Counted from the stretch's first letter, positions 33,660 to 43,619 are shown. The stretch is DNA of 64,000 nucleotides from Actinomycetota bacterium (GCA_035765775.1 DASTWV010000043.1:124001-188000), one strand, 5' to 3'. Notes: generated by a model from the letters alone, not told the origin. Translations and numbers: made by a program.

Positions 33660-34055
33660 TCAGCGCCACCGTACGGGGCCGGAGACGCGCGACGTCGGCC
33701 GCCCGGAGGGGATCCGGATGTACTTCGTCGTCGCCCGTGCTTTACGGCAGCCGTCGCCAGCTTCTCCCTCCAAGCCTACGGAGCCGGTGTAGCCCGCCGC
33801 CTTCGCCTGCGGCAGCAGCCGCTTGGCGCTGATCCGCCCGTTGGTGGCGTCGCTCCTGGCCGCCACCAGCTCTGCCACCTCGTTGTAGTTGTGGCCCCGG
33901 GCCGGGCGTTGGCGGGCGGCGGCCCCGGCCCGGTGGCGGGCGACGGCCCGCCGGACGGTCTTGTGGTCGCAACCGCACATGACGGCCGCTCCCCGGTACG
34001 TGCCCACCTCCTGGTAGGCGGCGATCAGGTCCATGTCTTCCTCCGCTGACTTCAC
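33660..34055 (-). pseudogene. IS21-family transposase (IstA) N-terminal remnant
   Basis: From GTG 34055 the frame reads KSAEEDMDLIAAYQEVGTYR, CGCDHKTVRRAVARHRAG, HNYNEVAELVAARSDATNGR, ISAKRLLPQAKAAGYTG: the helix-turn-helix N-terminus of IS21-type IstA. Beyond GYTG homology moves to another frame and is lost; no DDE catalytic domain or istB follows. The IS is therefore truncated and frameshifted. Confidence 0.75.
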
Positions 34056-34214
34056 AATGAGGCTCCCTCCGGTCGGTGTGGTGCTGGCGGACACCGACAC
34101 TTTCACCGGCCGGAGAGGCCAGGACTTGGATTTCAGGCGGAGGTGGGGGCTTCCTTGCGGCCACCCGTGGGGCGTTCTAAGTGGCCACCACTGGGGACTT
34201 TCTCATGGGCCACG

Positions 34215-34345
34215 GACACCCCGGCTCTTGCAGCGGTTCGGGGTGCAGAGCATCCCGATGCTGCTCCTCATGCGGGGCGGAGAGTTGGTTGCCCGCAGGG
34301 TGGGGGCAGCGCCCGAGCACGTGTTGGCGGCGTGGCTTGAAGAGT
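34215..34345 (+). repeat. Duplicated 3' tail of the thioredoxin gene
   Basis: About 120 bp repeat the end of the thioredoxin gene at 32,617-32,745 with five or so substitutions and still encode QRFGVQSIPMLLLMRGGELV. It lacks the active site and zinc ribbon. It lies just downstream of the IS21 remnant, so it may mark an old rearrangement endpoint. Confidence 0.85.
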
Positions 34346-34393
34346 CCCTTGCTCAGCCACTGGCTGAAGAACCGGGGGCCCGCCCTGAATCTC

Positions 34394-37300
34394 CTAGCGG
34401 GCCGCCGTGCGATCGAGGGCGGCGAGTTGCGCCATGAGGTGGCTCATGCCGCACTCCGTCGCGATTGCCCGGGCCCGGCCCGCCAGCTCCGCCGCCAGCT
34501 CGAGGTCCCCCGGATCGGCGCGCCGCTCGAGAAGCTCGGCGTAGCGGTGGCAGGTGTGGGCCACCCACGGCGTGGCCCCCATGGCTTCGTTGCGAGCGAG
34601 GGCGTGGCGGTAGTGCTCCTCGGCTCGGGCGTCCTGGCCGAGGGTCGCGGCCAGCATGCCGAGGTACAGCGGTGCCGCCCCCCAGCTGTTCCGGTCGGCG
34701 GCGAGTACGCTGTGATCGGCGAATGGGGCGAGCAACGCGTAGAGGTCCCGGCACCGGGCGGTGTCCCCGAGGTGGGTGGCGACCTCGGTGAGCATGACGA
34801 CCCCCGAGAGCCAGGCGAAGTTGCGCGGCTGGTCGGCGAAGCCGTTGACCATGAGCCGGTCGAAGAGCTCCCGGGCCTCGTCATCGTTGCCGGACCGGGC
34901 CGCCAGGAAGCTGAGGGCCGCGCTCCACGTGGGGGTGTCGGGGAACTCTGCCGCCAGACCCCGGAGCGCCGGGATGATCTCCTCGGGATGGCCCTGCTCG
35001 AGCCGTACCGTGCCGTACTGCGTTCCGAAGACGCCGAGGGCGTCGGGTTCCTCCGCCCGCTGGCCGATCTCGAGGGCCTCGAACGCCAGGCGCTCGGCAT
35101 CGGCGAAGCGGCCGGTGAACAGTGCCTGGAGGGCACGGAAGCGCCTCGCCTCCCACAGGTAGAGCGGCTGGCGCAGCCGCTCGGCCGCCGCCTCGAAGCG
35201 GTCCAAGGTGGCATCGGCCCGGACGATGTCGCCCGCCTCCATCTCGGCGACGAAGAGGTGCTGGCGACCGAAGATCTCGAGCTCGTGGTCGCCGAGCTGC
35301 CCGGCCAGCTCCAGGATCTCGGCGGTCACCGCCAGGCGCTCCCCGAGGTGGTCCGGGTCCCAGATCGCCAGGCACCGGCTGCAGAGCGCCAGCGCAAGGG
35401 TTCGGGGGTCCCCCAGGTCCCGGGCCAGGGCCACGGCCTCGCCGCTCAACGAGATGCGCCGCTCCGAGTGCAGGTAGTACATCTCCTCGGCGAGCCGGCC
35501 GAGGAGGCGTACCCGCAGGTCTCCGGCCTCGTCGCCCAGGCCCGCCAGTGCCTCCTCCAGCAGCTCGACCATGCGGTCACGCAGGTGCATGTCCCGGGTG
35601 GCGTGCCAGGCCCGCAGGAGCCCGCCCCCATAGCCGAGGACGGCTCGGGCAAGCAGTTCGGTTTCCCCGACCTCGCGGGCGAGCTCGGCCGCTCGGAGGA
35701 ACACACCCCGTGCCTTGCCGACCTCGCCCGCCCGCCAGTGCGCCTCTCCGAGCCGCAGCAGGAGAGGTCCGGCGCCAGACCTTTCGGCGGCGGCGGTGCG
35801 GCGCCCGGCGAGCTCCACCGCCCGCTGGAGGTGGGCGACGGCGTCCTCATAGGCGAGGGCGGCGGTGGCCTGGTCGGCGGCCTCGACGGCGTACCGGACG
35901 GCGGCCTCGACCGGGCCTCCACCCTCGGCGGCCAGGTGGAAGTGGTGGGCGAGCTCGGCGACGGCGCCGTGCGGGGCTCCGGGAAGCGCCCGCCGCGACT
36001 CCAGGGCCTCGGCGATGCGGCGGTGCATGCGTCTGCGGCGGATCGTCCGTAGCTCGTTGTAGACGGTCTCGCGGACGATGTCGTGGGCGAAGCGGTAGGT
36101 CCCGGCCCCCGCCGGCCCCTCCCGCAGCAGGCCGGCGTCCAGCGCCACCTCCGTCGAGGTGACCACCGTGTCCTCGTCGAGAGCGGAGACCTCGCTGACC
36201 AGATCGAGATCGAAGTCCCGCCCCACGACGGCGCCGATATCCAGCACCTGTCGGACGGCGTCGCCGAGGAGTGCCAGCCGCCCACGGACGACGTCGCGCA
36301 CCCCGCACGGGATGGCGTTGACCGCACCGTCCCCGGTGGTGCCGACCCCGTCGGCCGGCTGGTCGGCGGCGATCAGGCGCACGACCTCGCGTACGAAGAA
36401 GGGGTTCCCCGCCGTCCGCCGGTGCACCACCCCCGGGACCTCGGTCCCCACACTGGGGGCGGTGGCGTCCAGAAAGGCGGCGACGTCGTCCACGGCCAGC
36501 CCTCCGAGGGGGATCCGGCGCGTGCTGCGCAGTGGGGCCAGCCGTGCCAGGGCGCCGACGAGTGGGTGGCGGGCATCGATGCCCACGTCGCGGTGGGTGC
36601 CGATCACCAGAAGAGGAGCCCCCGTGACGTGGGAGGCGAGGAACTGCAGGAACAGCAACGACGCCGTGTCGGCCCACTGCAGGTCGTCCAGGACGATGGC
36701 GAGGGGCCGGCGCCAGGCGGCCTCGGCAAGGGCATCGGCCAGCCGGGTGAACATCTGGAGGCGGGCGGCTTCCGGGATGGTCTCCGCCTCGATGCCTCCG
36801 AGGGCCGGTTCGGTGGCGAGGGCGGCGAGGTTGGGGTCGTCGCCGCCAGCCGCCAGGGCCGAGAGCACCTGGGACCACGGCCACAGCGGGGGGGCGGCGC
36901 CCGCCTCGTAGCACCGGCCCCAGACGACGACGGCACCTTGCGGGGTCGCCCGGCTCGAGAGTTCCTCGGCGAGGCGGGTCTTGCCGATGCCCGGCTCTCC
37001 GGAAATCACGACGACCCGGCTGTCGCCCCCGAGGGCATCGCGCAGGGCCCCCTCGAGCATCGCCAGCTCAACAGCGCGGCCGACGAACGGGACCGACTCC
37101 GGCGCGGGGCCAGCTGGCGCCGGGAGTTCTGCAGACGACCGAGCCTCATCCCGCCCGGAGGCCCGGCCGAGGGCGGTCCCCGTCCGGCCCTGCCAGTCCA
37201 GCTCGGGGCTCTGGCGCAGGATCGCCGCCTCAAGCTGCTGGAGGTCGGGGCCGGGGCTGATGCCCAGCTCCTCGGCGAGCTCGTGACGGAGACGCTGGTA

Positions 37301-37939
37301 GGCGGCCAGCGCCTCGGCCTGGCGGCCACTTCGGTACAGGGCCAGCATCAGCAGGCTCCACCGGCGCTCCCGCAGCGGCTCCGCCTCAGCGAGGGCCGCG
37401 GCCTGACCCGCAACCTCGGCATGCAGCCCGAGGGCCAGCCGTGCCTCGAGCAGGTCCTCGGCGGCGATCCGGCGCAGCTCCTCGGCGGCGCTCGCTGCCG
37501 CCTGGCAAAACGCCTCCTCGGCGAAGCTGCCGAACGCCGGGCCCCGCCAGAGCGACAGCGCCCGCTCGAGGTGCTCGGTCGCCTCGCCCGCCCTGCCCGC
37601 CAGAAGGTGCGCCCGGCCCTCGCGGACCATGCGTTCGAACCGGTGCAGGTCGATGCTCTCCGGCGGGGTCGCCAGAACGTAGCCAGGGGCCCGGGTGACA
37701 AGCAGGCCGGGCTCGAGTGCCCGGCGCAGGCGGCTGACTCGTGCATGCAGGGCCGTCGTGGCCCCCGGTGGAGGGTCGTCGCCCCAGAGGGTGTCGGCGA
37801 TCCGGCCGGCATCGACCACCTCGCCGGCGTGGAGGACCAGCAGGGCGAGGAGACGGCCCTGGCCGGGGCCGCCCAGGTCCACCTCACGTCCCGCCCGGAC
37901 GGCTCCGACGTTGCCCAGCAACAGGAATTCCACCAGCAC
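34394..37939 (-). CDS. BTAD/SARP-type regulator with AAA ATPase and TPR-like C-terminus
   Basis: 1181 residues. N-terminal OmpR-type DNA-binding fold (RLLALLVLHAGEVVDAGRIA, LHARVSRLRRALEP), a BTAD helical domain to about 250, then an ATPase module with Walker A ISGEPGIGKTRLAEEL, Walker B LAIVLDDLQWAD and FVGRAVELAMLEGAL. The last ~600 residues form helical repeats. Such regulators activate secondary-metabolism or stress genes. The start (GTG 37939, or GTG 37933) is not resolved. The divergent SGNH esterase gene may be a target. Confidence 0.88.
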   Translation of the reverse strand: MLVEFLLLGNVGAVRAGREVDLGGPGQGRLLALLVLHAGEVVDAGRIADTLWGDDPPPGATTALHARVSRLRRALEPGLLVTRAPGYVLATPPESIDLHRFERMVREGRAHLLAGRAGEATEHLERALSLWRGPAFGSFAEEAFCQAAASAAEELRRIAAEDLLEARLALGLHAEVAGQAAALAEAEPLRERRWSLLMLALYRSGRQAEALAAYQRLRHELAEELGISPGPDLQQLEAAILRQSPELDWQGRTGTALGRASGRDEARSSAELPAPAGPAPESVPFVGRAVELAMLEGALRDALGGDSRVVVISGEPGIGKTRLAEELSSRATPQGAVVVWGRCYEAGAAPPLWPWSQVLSALAAGGDDPNLAALATEPALGGIEAETIPEAARLQMFTRLADALAEAAWRRPLAIVLDDLQWADTASLLFLQFLASHVTGAPLLVIGTHRDVGIDARHPLVGALARLAPLRSTRRIPLGGLAVDDVAAFLDATAPSVGTEVPGVVHRRTAGNPFFVREVVRLIAADQPADGVGTTGDGAVNAIPCGVRDVVRGRLALLGDAVRQVLDIGAVVGRDFDLDLVSEVSALDEDTVVTSTEVALDAGLLREGPAGAGTYRFAHDIVRETVYNELRTIRRRRMHRRIAEALESRRALPGAPHGAVAELAHHFHLAAEGGGPVEAAVRYAVEAADQATAALAYEDAVAHLQRAVELAGRRTAAAERSGAGPLLLRLGEAHWRAGEVGKARGVFLRAAELAREVGETELLARAVLGYGGGLLRAWHATRDMHLRDRMVELLEEALAGLGDEAGDLRVRLLGRLAEEMYYLHSERRISLSGEAVALARDLGDPRTLALALCSRCLAIWDPDHLGERLAVTAEILELAGQLGDHELEIFGRQHLFVAEMEAGDIVRADATLDRFEAAAERLRQPLYLWEARRFRALQALFTGRFADAERLAFEALEIGQRAEEPDALGVFGTQYGTVRLEQGHPEEIIPALRGLAAEFPDTPTWSAALSFLAARSGNDDEARELFDRLMVNGFADQPRNFAWLSGVVMLTEVATHLGDTARCRDLYALLAPFADHSVLAADRNSWGAAPLYLGMLAATLGQDARAEEHYRHALARNEAMGATPWVAHTCHRYAELLERRADPGDLELAAELAGRARAIATECGMSHLMAQLAALDRTAAR

Positions 37940-38077
37940 CCCTCCGCCCGCCTGCCGCCGGAGAGCGAGCGGGCCAATGATAAGGCCGCGGTCAGGATCC
38001 GGTCAGGGGCCCCCGGGAAGATCGCCATATCGCCGCGGGGAGGCCGCGGGGCGGGTGGAACGAAGGGGGAGACGACG

Positions 38078-39622
38078 ATGACGGAGACACAGAGGGGCAC
38101 CGGATCCCGGGCCGGCCGGGTTCGGCGCCGGCGGGCGACAGGTGGGCTTCTGACCGCACTGGCGATCGCGGGAACGGTGCTTCCGGCCCTGGCCGGCTTC
38201 AGCGCCGGGTCGGCCTACGCCGACGGTCCCGGGGCCGGGTCCCCGTGGGTCGTGAGCGTCGGGGATTCCTACATCTCCGGCGAGTCCGGGCGCTGGGCGG
38301 GCAATACCAATGGCACGTCGACAAACATCGATGCGCTGGGCTACCAGGCCTACTTCGACAACGCCGACCACAGCGCCGAGACCTTCCCGGGCTGCCACCG
38401 CTCGGCGAAGCCGGAGATCTACAACACCTTCGGCAACGGGGCCAACTGGGCGAACCTCGCCTGCTCGGGCGCCGAGATCGACAGCACATTCGTCAACGGC
38501 GTCATCACCAAGCCGGGCATCGACTGGGCGGCGGACTCCCAGGGCCACCAGGGCCAGGCCGCCATGCTCCAGAGCTTCGCCGCGTCCCACAACGTCAAGC
38601 TCGTCACGATGTCCATCGGCGGCAACAACTTCCACTTCGCCGACATGGTCTCGACCTGCGTGCAGGACTACCTCTTGACCCCGGTGTGGTGGCAGGCGCA
38701 CTGCAGCAGCGACTCGTCGGTGACCAGCAACTTCACGCCCTCCTACGCGGCCGCCCAGGCATATGCGATCCGGGGCGCCATCCTCAACGTCCATCAGGCG
38801 ATGCGCAATGCCGGCTATGCCGAGGGGTCCTACACCATCCTCGTGCAGGACTACCCGTCGCCCCTGGCCTCGAGCACCTCGTTCCGCTACCCGGAGTCTG
38901 CTTCCTGGGCCACCGACGTCCGCCAGCAGATCGGTGGGTGCGGGTTCTGGAATGCCGATGCCGACTTCGTGAACGGCACCGCCGTGCCCGTCATCGACGG
39001 AGCGGTCCAAAGCGGTGTGGCCCAGGCCGCCCAGTTCTTCCAGGGAACCTACGGCACTTCGAACGTCCAGTTCCTGGAGCTGTCCTCGGCGCTCAACGGC
39101 CACCGGCTGTGCGAGAACACCGTCGGCCTGCTGGAGGAGAAGGGCATTGCCAACTGGACCAGCCCCGGGGCAGCCGACGCCAGCGAGTGGGTCAACCAGA
39201 TCCGCACCCTCTCGGCCGGCGGCAGCGGTCCCTACCAGCAGCAGGAGTCCCTGCATCCGGACTACTGGGCGCAGCGGGCGATCAGCAACTGCCTGCGGCA
39301 GGCCTACAGCGCCGGGTCGCCGAGCGGCCGGTGCACCATCGCCGGGCCCGGCCTCAACGGGGCTGGAGAGCCGAACATGGTCTTCGCCCGCAAGCTGACC
39401 GTGCCGAGCGTCGTGGGGATGTCCACGGCCCAGGGAAGCACTGTCATCTCGAATGCCGGCTTCAGCCCGCACGTCTACCAGCTGCCGACGTGTGACTCCT
39501 TCACGCCTGGCCTCGTGATCGACCAGAGCCCGGCGGCCGGTTCCTCGGCGTACGCCGGCGACCTCGTTGCCATGACCGTGAACGTCGCGAAGTCGCTGAG
39601 GCTGTGTGCACTGTACGGATAG
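38078..39622 (+). CDS. Secreted SGNH hydrolase with C-terminal PASTA domain
   Basis: 514 residues. Signal peptide ends about SAYADGPG. The SGNH blocks are VVSVGDSYISGESGRW (Ser), MSIGGNNFHFADM (GGN) and EQ-free block V ESLHPDYWAQRA with the His. A C-terminal PASTA domain (VPSVVGMSTAQGSTVISNAG) suggests wall attachment by binding peptidoglycan. Probably an esterase or lipase acting at the cell surface. Divergent from the BTAD regulator by 138 bp. Confidence 0.88.
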   Translation: MTETQRGTGSRAGRVRRRRATGGLLTALAIAGTVLPALAGFSAGSAYADGPGAGSPWVVSVGDSYISGESGRWAGNTNGTSTNIDALGYQAYFDNADHSAETFPGCHRSAKPEIYNTFGNGANWANLACSGAEIDSTFVNGVITKPGIDWAADSQGHQGQAAMLQSFAASHNVKLVTMSIGGNNFHFADMVSTCVQDYLLTPVWWQAHCSSDSSVTSNFTPSYAAAQAYAIRGAILNVHQAMRNAGYAEGSYTILVQDYPSPLASSTSFRYPESASWATDVRQQIGGCGFWNADADFVNGTAVPVIDGAVQSGVAQAAQFFQGTYGTSNVQFLELSSALNGHRLCENTVGLLEEKGIANWTSPGAADASEWVNQIRTLSAGGSGPYQQQESLHPDYWAQRAISNCLRQAYSAGSPSGRCTIAGPGLNGAGEPNMVFARKLTVPSVVGMSTAQGSTVISNAGFSPHVYQLPTCDSFTPGLVIDQSPAAGSSAYAGDLVAMTVNVAKSLRLCALYG

Positions 39623-39646
39623 GGGGCAGAGTCCCTCACGAAGCAC

Positions 39647-39679
39647 GGGAGGGCCGGACCTGTGCAGGCCGGCCCTCCC
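39647..39679. terminator. Hairpin, possible terminator, after the SGNH gene
   Basis: GGGAGGGCCGG (39647-39657) pairs perfectly with CCGGCCCTCCC (39669-39679); the loop itself closes further. There is no T-run, so it would be an atypical (L-shaped) terminator. It lies between the SGNH stop and the glycosylase start. Confidence 0.45.
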
Positions 39680-39708
39680 GACTCCGCCTACCGGAAGGGA
39701 ACACGCCA

Positions 39709-40317
39709 GTGCCATCCCGCAACGCTGAAGGGGGACCATGGCGGCCGACCCGCGACCAGCTCGAGGCCGCTCAGGGCAAGGCGATCGACGACGTCATCGC
39801 ACCCGGCCTCGATGTGCTGTTCAGTGGGATCAACCCCGGCCTCTACTCGGGCGCGGTCGGCCATCACTTCGCCCGTCCAGGCAATCGCTTCTGGAAGGCG
39901 CTGCACCTCGCTGGCTTCACCCCCGAGGTGCTCTCCCCGTTTGACGACCGGCGCCTCCTCGACCTCGGCCTGGGGATCACCAACCTGGTCGGAAGGACGA
40001 CGCGCTCAGCCAACGAGCTCACCACCGAAGAGCTGCGGGAGGGGGCAGGACACCTCGAGCGCACGGTGCGGCGCTGCGGGCCGCGCTTTCTGGCCTTCCT
40101 CGGGATGAGCACCTACCGCACTGCGTTCCAGCGGCCGAAGGCGGCGCTCGGCCGTCAGCAGGAAAGCATCGGCGCCACCCCGATCTGGCTGCTGCCCAAC
40201 CCGAGCGGCGCCCAGGCCCGCTACCAGCTTCCCGACCTCGTGGCGGCCTTCGCCCAACTGCGCGAGGCGTCAAGAACGAGCTCGCGCACTGCCGATACCG
40301 GGTCTAAGGGTTATTGA
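39709..40317 (+). CDS. Mug-like G/U mismatch-specific uracil-DNA glycosylase
   Basis: 202 residues from GTG 39709. Family signatures are DVLFSGINPGLYSGAVGHHF (the GINPG motif), ARPGNRFWKALHLAGFTP, GITNLVGRTTRSANEL and the C-terminal LLPNPSGAQARYQ. Excises uracil or thymine from G mismatches. No operon partner. Confidence 0.9.
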   Translation: MPSRNAEGGPWRPTRDQLEAAQGKAIDDVIAPGLDVLFSGINPGLYSGAVGHHFARPGNRFWKALHLAGFTPEVLSPFDDRRLLDLGLGITNLVGRTTRSANELTTEELREGAGHLERTVRRCGPRFLAFLGMSTYRTAFQRPKAALGRQQESIGATPIWLLPNPSGAQARYQLPDLVAAFAQLREASRTSSRTADTGSKGY

Positions 40318-40486
40318 CAAATGGGCCACATGCTTCTGCTACATCGAAACTATGGAAACTGCGGACCAGAATGCGTTCCCCCGTCTTCAACGTAATCTCA
40401 AGGGCATTGCCGGGCTTAATCCTCTGTCCCCTGAGGAACAGGTTCCCCGGGAATGGAAGCCCTGTCCCTGCGCCGACTTCTCGCAA
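40304..40486 (-). CDS. Small ORF overlapping the synthetase end, uncertain
   Basis: 60 residues (NLFLRGQRIKPGNALEITLK then TGERILVRSFHSFD) with a plausible beta-rich pattern resembling a short bacterial PH-like segment. It overlaps the last 100 bp of the acyl-CoA synthetase frame, whose own C-terminal ~38 residues look unlike the family. One of the two readings is probably spurious. Confidence 0.25.
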   Translation of the reverse strand: MREVGAGTGLPFPGNLFLRGQRIKPGNALEITLKTGERILVRSFHSFDVAEACGPFVNNP

Positions 40487-41988
40487 AACAGCAGATCCTG
40501 GGCAAGCGCGCGCAGCGCCCGCTTCTCGACCTTGCCGATGCCAGTTCGCGGCATCGCTTCAAGGAAGAAGACCCGGCGCGGATGCTTGTAGGCGGCGAGG
40601 CGGCCCGCGAAGAGGCCCAGGGCCTCCTCCTCGTCGAGCGACGCGCCCGGCGCTCGGACCACGAACGCAACCGGAACTTCCCCGAGCTCGTCGTCGGTCA
40701 CCCCGATTGCGGCGGCATCGGCAACGCTCGGCGACGAAGCCAGCACGGCCTCGAGGTCGGCCGGGTACACGTTCGACACACCCACGATGATGATGTCCTT
40801 GATGCGGCCGATGAGGTGCAGGTAGCCCTCGTCGTCGAGAAAGCCCAGGTCGCCGGTGCGCAACCAACCGTCGGGGATCGCCTCCCGGGTGGCCTCCGGG
40901 TTCTGCCAGTAGCCCGTCGTCACGCTCGGGCCTCGGATCACAACCTCGCCGGATCGCCCCGCGGGCACGTCGTGCCCGAACCGATCGATGATGCGCAGCC
41001 GCGTGTGCAGGGTCGGCTTTCCGGCCGTGAGGCTCTTCCGCGGCACATCATGGAGTGGCACCAGGGTCGCGGCCGGGCCGGCCTCGGTCATGCCGTAGCC
41101 CTGGACGACCGGCACACCCCGCTCGCGCCAGGGATCGATCGCTTCCTCCGTCACGATGGTTCCGCCAACCAGCTGAGCCCGGAGGCTCGCCAGATCGGCT
41201 GCTGCCCACTCCTCGACGGCGGTCATGCTCTTCGTCATCGGCGGCGTTGCCATGAACAGGGTGATCTTGTACCGCTGGATGTCGTGCAGGGCCGCCGACG
41301 GATCGAAGTGGCGGTGCACGGTGACCGTGGCCCCCGACCGCAGGGCGGGAAGCGTGAGGACGCCGGTGCCCGCGATGTGGAACATCGGCAGCGCCATCAG
41401 GATTTCGTCGGCAGCGGTGATTCCAAGCCCGGCGATGGCGTCGAGCGCGTTAGAGGCCACACCGGCGTTGGTGTGCACCGCTCCCTTTGGTGTCCCGGTC
41501 GTACCCGAGGTGAAGACGATGAGTATCGGGGCAGCCGGATCGGCCTCTGGGTTTGCTGGAATCGGCGACCTGGTTGCGCGGGCCACCAGGTCGCCCCGAC
41601 CGACGAAAAACAGCTCGATCGCCTCGGATGAAAGGTGGGCGGCGCAGGCGGCGGCGGTCTCGGCGAGGTGTTCTTCAGCAACCAGGAGGCGGGGACCGCT
41701 CAGCCCGAGGAACACCCGAAGCTCGGCGGGCGGCATGCGCGCGTTGAGAGGGACAAAGATGGCGCCGATGCGTGCACAGGCGAAGAACACCTCGAGGAGC
41801 TCCGGGCAGTTCGACCCCAGATACGCAACGCGGTCGCCAGGAGTCACTCCCCTGTCCCTGAGTGTGGCAGCGGTTCGGGCGATCGCCTCTTCCAACTGGC
41901 GGTAGCCGATCGATCGTCCCTCGAAGCGCAGGGCGGTCTTCTCCGGCGTCCAGCCGGCCCAGTAGGCAATCCAGGTCGAGATGTCCAT
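40387..41988 (-). CDS. Acyl-CoA synthetase (AMP-forming)
   Basis: 533 residues of the ANL superfamily. P-loop-like A3 motif FTSGTTGTPKGAVHTNAGV, A5 QGYGMTEAGPAATL, A7 WLRTGDLGFLDDEGYL, A8 GRIKDIIIVGVSNVYPADLE and A10 PRTGIGKVEKRALR. It forms an acyl-adenylate and transfers it to CoA; fatty or aromatic acids are possible. The last ~38 residues after ALAQDLL do not look family-like and may be a frameshifted tail. Upstream neighbour is an HD-LuxR regulator on the same strand. Confidence 0.88.
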   Translation of the reverse strand: MDISTWIAYWAGWTPEKTALRFEGRSIGYRQLEEAIARTAATLRDRGVTPGDRVAYLGSNCPELLEVFFACARIGAIFVPLNARMPPAELRVFLGLSGPRLLVAEEHLAETAAACAAHLSSEAIELFFVGRGDLVARATRSPIPANPEADPAAPILIVFTSGTTGTPKGAVHTNAGVASNALDAIAGLGITAADEILMALPMFHIAGTGVLTLPALRSGATVTVHRHFDPSAALHDIQRYKITLFMATPPMTKSMTAVEEWAAADLASLRAQLVGGTIVTEEAIDPWRERGVPVVQGYGMTEAGPAATLVPLHDVPRKSLTAGKPTLHTRLRIIDRFGHDVPAGRSGEVVIRGPSVTTGYWQNPEATREAIPDGWLRTGDLGFLDDEGYLHLIGRIKDIIIVGVSNVYPADLEAVLASSPSVADAAAIGVTDDELGEVPVAFVVRAPGASLDEEEALGLFAGRLAAYKHPRRVFFLEAMPRTGIGKVEKRALRALAQDLLFCEKSAQGQGFHSRGTCSSGDRGLSPAMPLRLR

Positions 41989-42101
41989 GCCTTCCGTCCT
42001 CCCTTGCGTGCTCCACCTCTTTTCGGACAGGCAGGAGCATGCGCTCGACGGTGGGCAGGCGACATCGGTAGACCTACCAATGTTTTTGGGGGCAAGGGTT
42101 C

Positions 42102-43619
42102 TCAGAGAAGATCGTGCTCAGACGCAAAGAGGGCCGCTCCGGCCCGGGATGCGACTCCGATCTTGACGTAGATGTCCTGGACGTGGTGCTCCGCGGTGCG
42201 GGGCGATACCACCAGCCGATCGGCGATCTGGCGGTTGGTCAGCCCGTGCGCGACGAGGCGGAGCACCTCGACCTGGCGCTCGCTCAAGTCAGCGGGCAGC
42301 GTGCGCCGGCGCCTGGGCGTGGAGCCTTGAGCGGCAGCGACCACCGATGCCACCGCGTCGGCGTCGAGGCCCGTGTCCCCGGTGAGCTGCGCGCACGCCT
42401 CGTCCAGGCTCAAGGCCGCTCGTTGCGGCCGTGGCTGGGTCATGGCGACCAGCGCATCGGCGGCGGCGATCAGGCGAGCCGCCATCGGGATCGCTGGCCC
42501 GCTCAGTCCTCGGTGGTAGCCGTTGCCGTCCTGACGTTCGTGGTGCATGCTGGCGAGCGTTGCTTCGCTGGCCAGGGCAGGAGCGCGGCGGAGCACCCGC
42601 TCGCTCTGGTAAGCGTGCAGCCGCACCTGCTCGCGATCGATCTCGGTCAGCGGCCCCGGCTTTTCGAGGACCGCATTATTGAGAGCGGCCTTGCCGATGT
42701 CCCGGAGTGCTGCGGCCCGGCGGGCCTGGACGACCACCGCCGCCTCCAGGCCGACGCCGGCGGCCGCCGCCCCGACGAGCTCAAAGGCCCGCCTGGCGGC
42801 CCCTTGGGTGTAGGGCGTTTTCAGATCGACGGCTTCCCCGAACGCGACGGCGATCTCGTCGACACCGTCCTCGCCGACGATGCTCTTGGGATCCGGCTCC
42901 TCGTCGGGGAGCGACTTCAGGACGTCGCCGTCGGCAAGCTCCTTCAGGAGGCCCCGCCCCTCGCGGATGAAGCAGTCGGCGACCTCGGGGTCGAGCATCT
43001 TGCCCGCGCGGGCGCGCGCCGTTTCCAGCGCGGCCTCGGGACCCACTAGCAGGTCGAAGATCGACACCGTGAACGCAGCCAGCACGACGCGGGCCGCGAG
43101 CGGGATCTCCTCGCCCTTGCGCCGCAAATAGCCGCCTTTGCCGTTGTACCACTCCGCCATGTGGCGAAGAGCAACCTGCACCTCGGAGGAAAGGCCGAGG
43201 CGCCGAGCCGTGGCCTCTCCCACCTCGCACGAGGTGCGCGCCACGACCTTGGCCATGCGAGCCGCGGGCATGAGCAACCGGAGACGGGTAAGAAGGCCGG
43301 CGCCGTTGCTGAGCTCAGCCAAGAACGTGGTCAGGATGTCGGCGGGCCGCGAGAAGTCCGTACGATCGGCGGCCACGTTCATTGGGATGGTGCGTCCCTC
43401 GTCGAGCTCGGCGGTCTCATGAGCATGGGCAATGCACCCGATGTGCTGCAGCAGGGCGGCGTAGAACACCGCCCGTACGGTGTCGTCTCCAGCCTCAAGG
43501 CCTCGGGCGAGCCGGCAGCCGATGAAGCACGTGCGGGCGGCGTGGCCGGGCTCCAGCCCCCTGCCGAGATCCCCGATGGCCGAGAGCCCGATAAGCGGAT
43601 CCGCGATCCTGAGCTGCAC
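42102..43619 (-). CDS. HD domain / LuxR-type regulator
   Basis: 505 residues. Residues ~20-400 resemble a duplicated HD-GYP-type fold: the N-terminal copy has ALLQHIGCIAH; the C-terminal copy has RDIGKAALNNAVLEKPGPLT and MHHERQDGNGYHRG (the GYP-like element). The end carries a LuxR helix-turn-helix (LSERQVEVLRLVAHGLTNRQ, SPRTAEHHVQDIYVKIG). Possibly a nucleotide-responsive regulator. A related LuxR tail, without the HD part, persists at 24.1 kb. Confidence 0.85.
   Translation of the reverse strand: MQLRIADPLIGLSAIGDLGRGLEPGHAARTCFIGCRLARGLEAGDDTVRAVFYAALLQHIGCIAHAHETAELDEGRTIPMNVAADRTDFSRPADILTTFLAELSNGAGLLTRLRLLMPAARMAKVVARTSCEVGEATARRLGLSSEVQVALRHMAEWYNGKGGYLRRKGEEIPLAARVVLAAFTVSIFDLLVGPEAALETARARAGKMLDPEVADCFIREGRGLLKELADGDVLKSLPDEEPDPKSIVGEDGVDEIAVAFGEAVDLKTPYTQGAARRAFELVGAAAAGVGLEAAVVVQARRAAALRDIGKAALNNAVLEKPGPLTEIDREQVRLHAYQSERVLRRAPALASEATLASMHHERQDGNGYHRGLSGPAIPMAARLIAAADALVAMTQPRPQRAALSLDEACAQLTGDTGLDADAVASVVAAAQGSTPRRRRTLPADLSERQVEVLRLVAHGLTNRQIADRLVVSPRTAEHHVQDIYVKIGVASRAGAALFASEHDLL

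Noticed and set aside
36083-38077. Long plus-strand extension ahead of the SGNH hydrolase and opposite the BTAD regulator
   Set aside because: The signal peptide and good context place the real start at 38,078; the upstream part is the mirror of the regulator gene.
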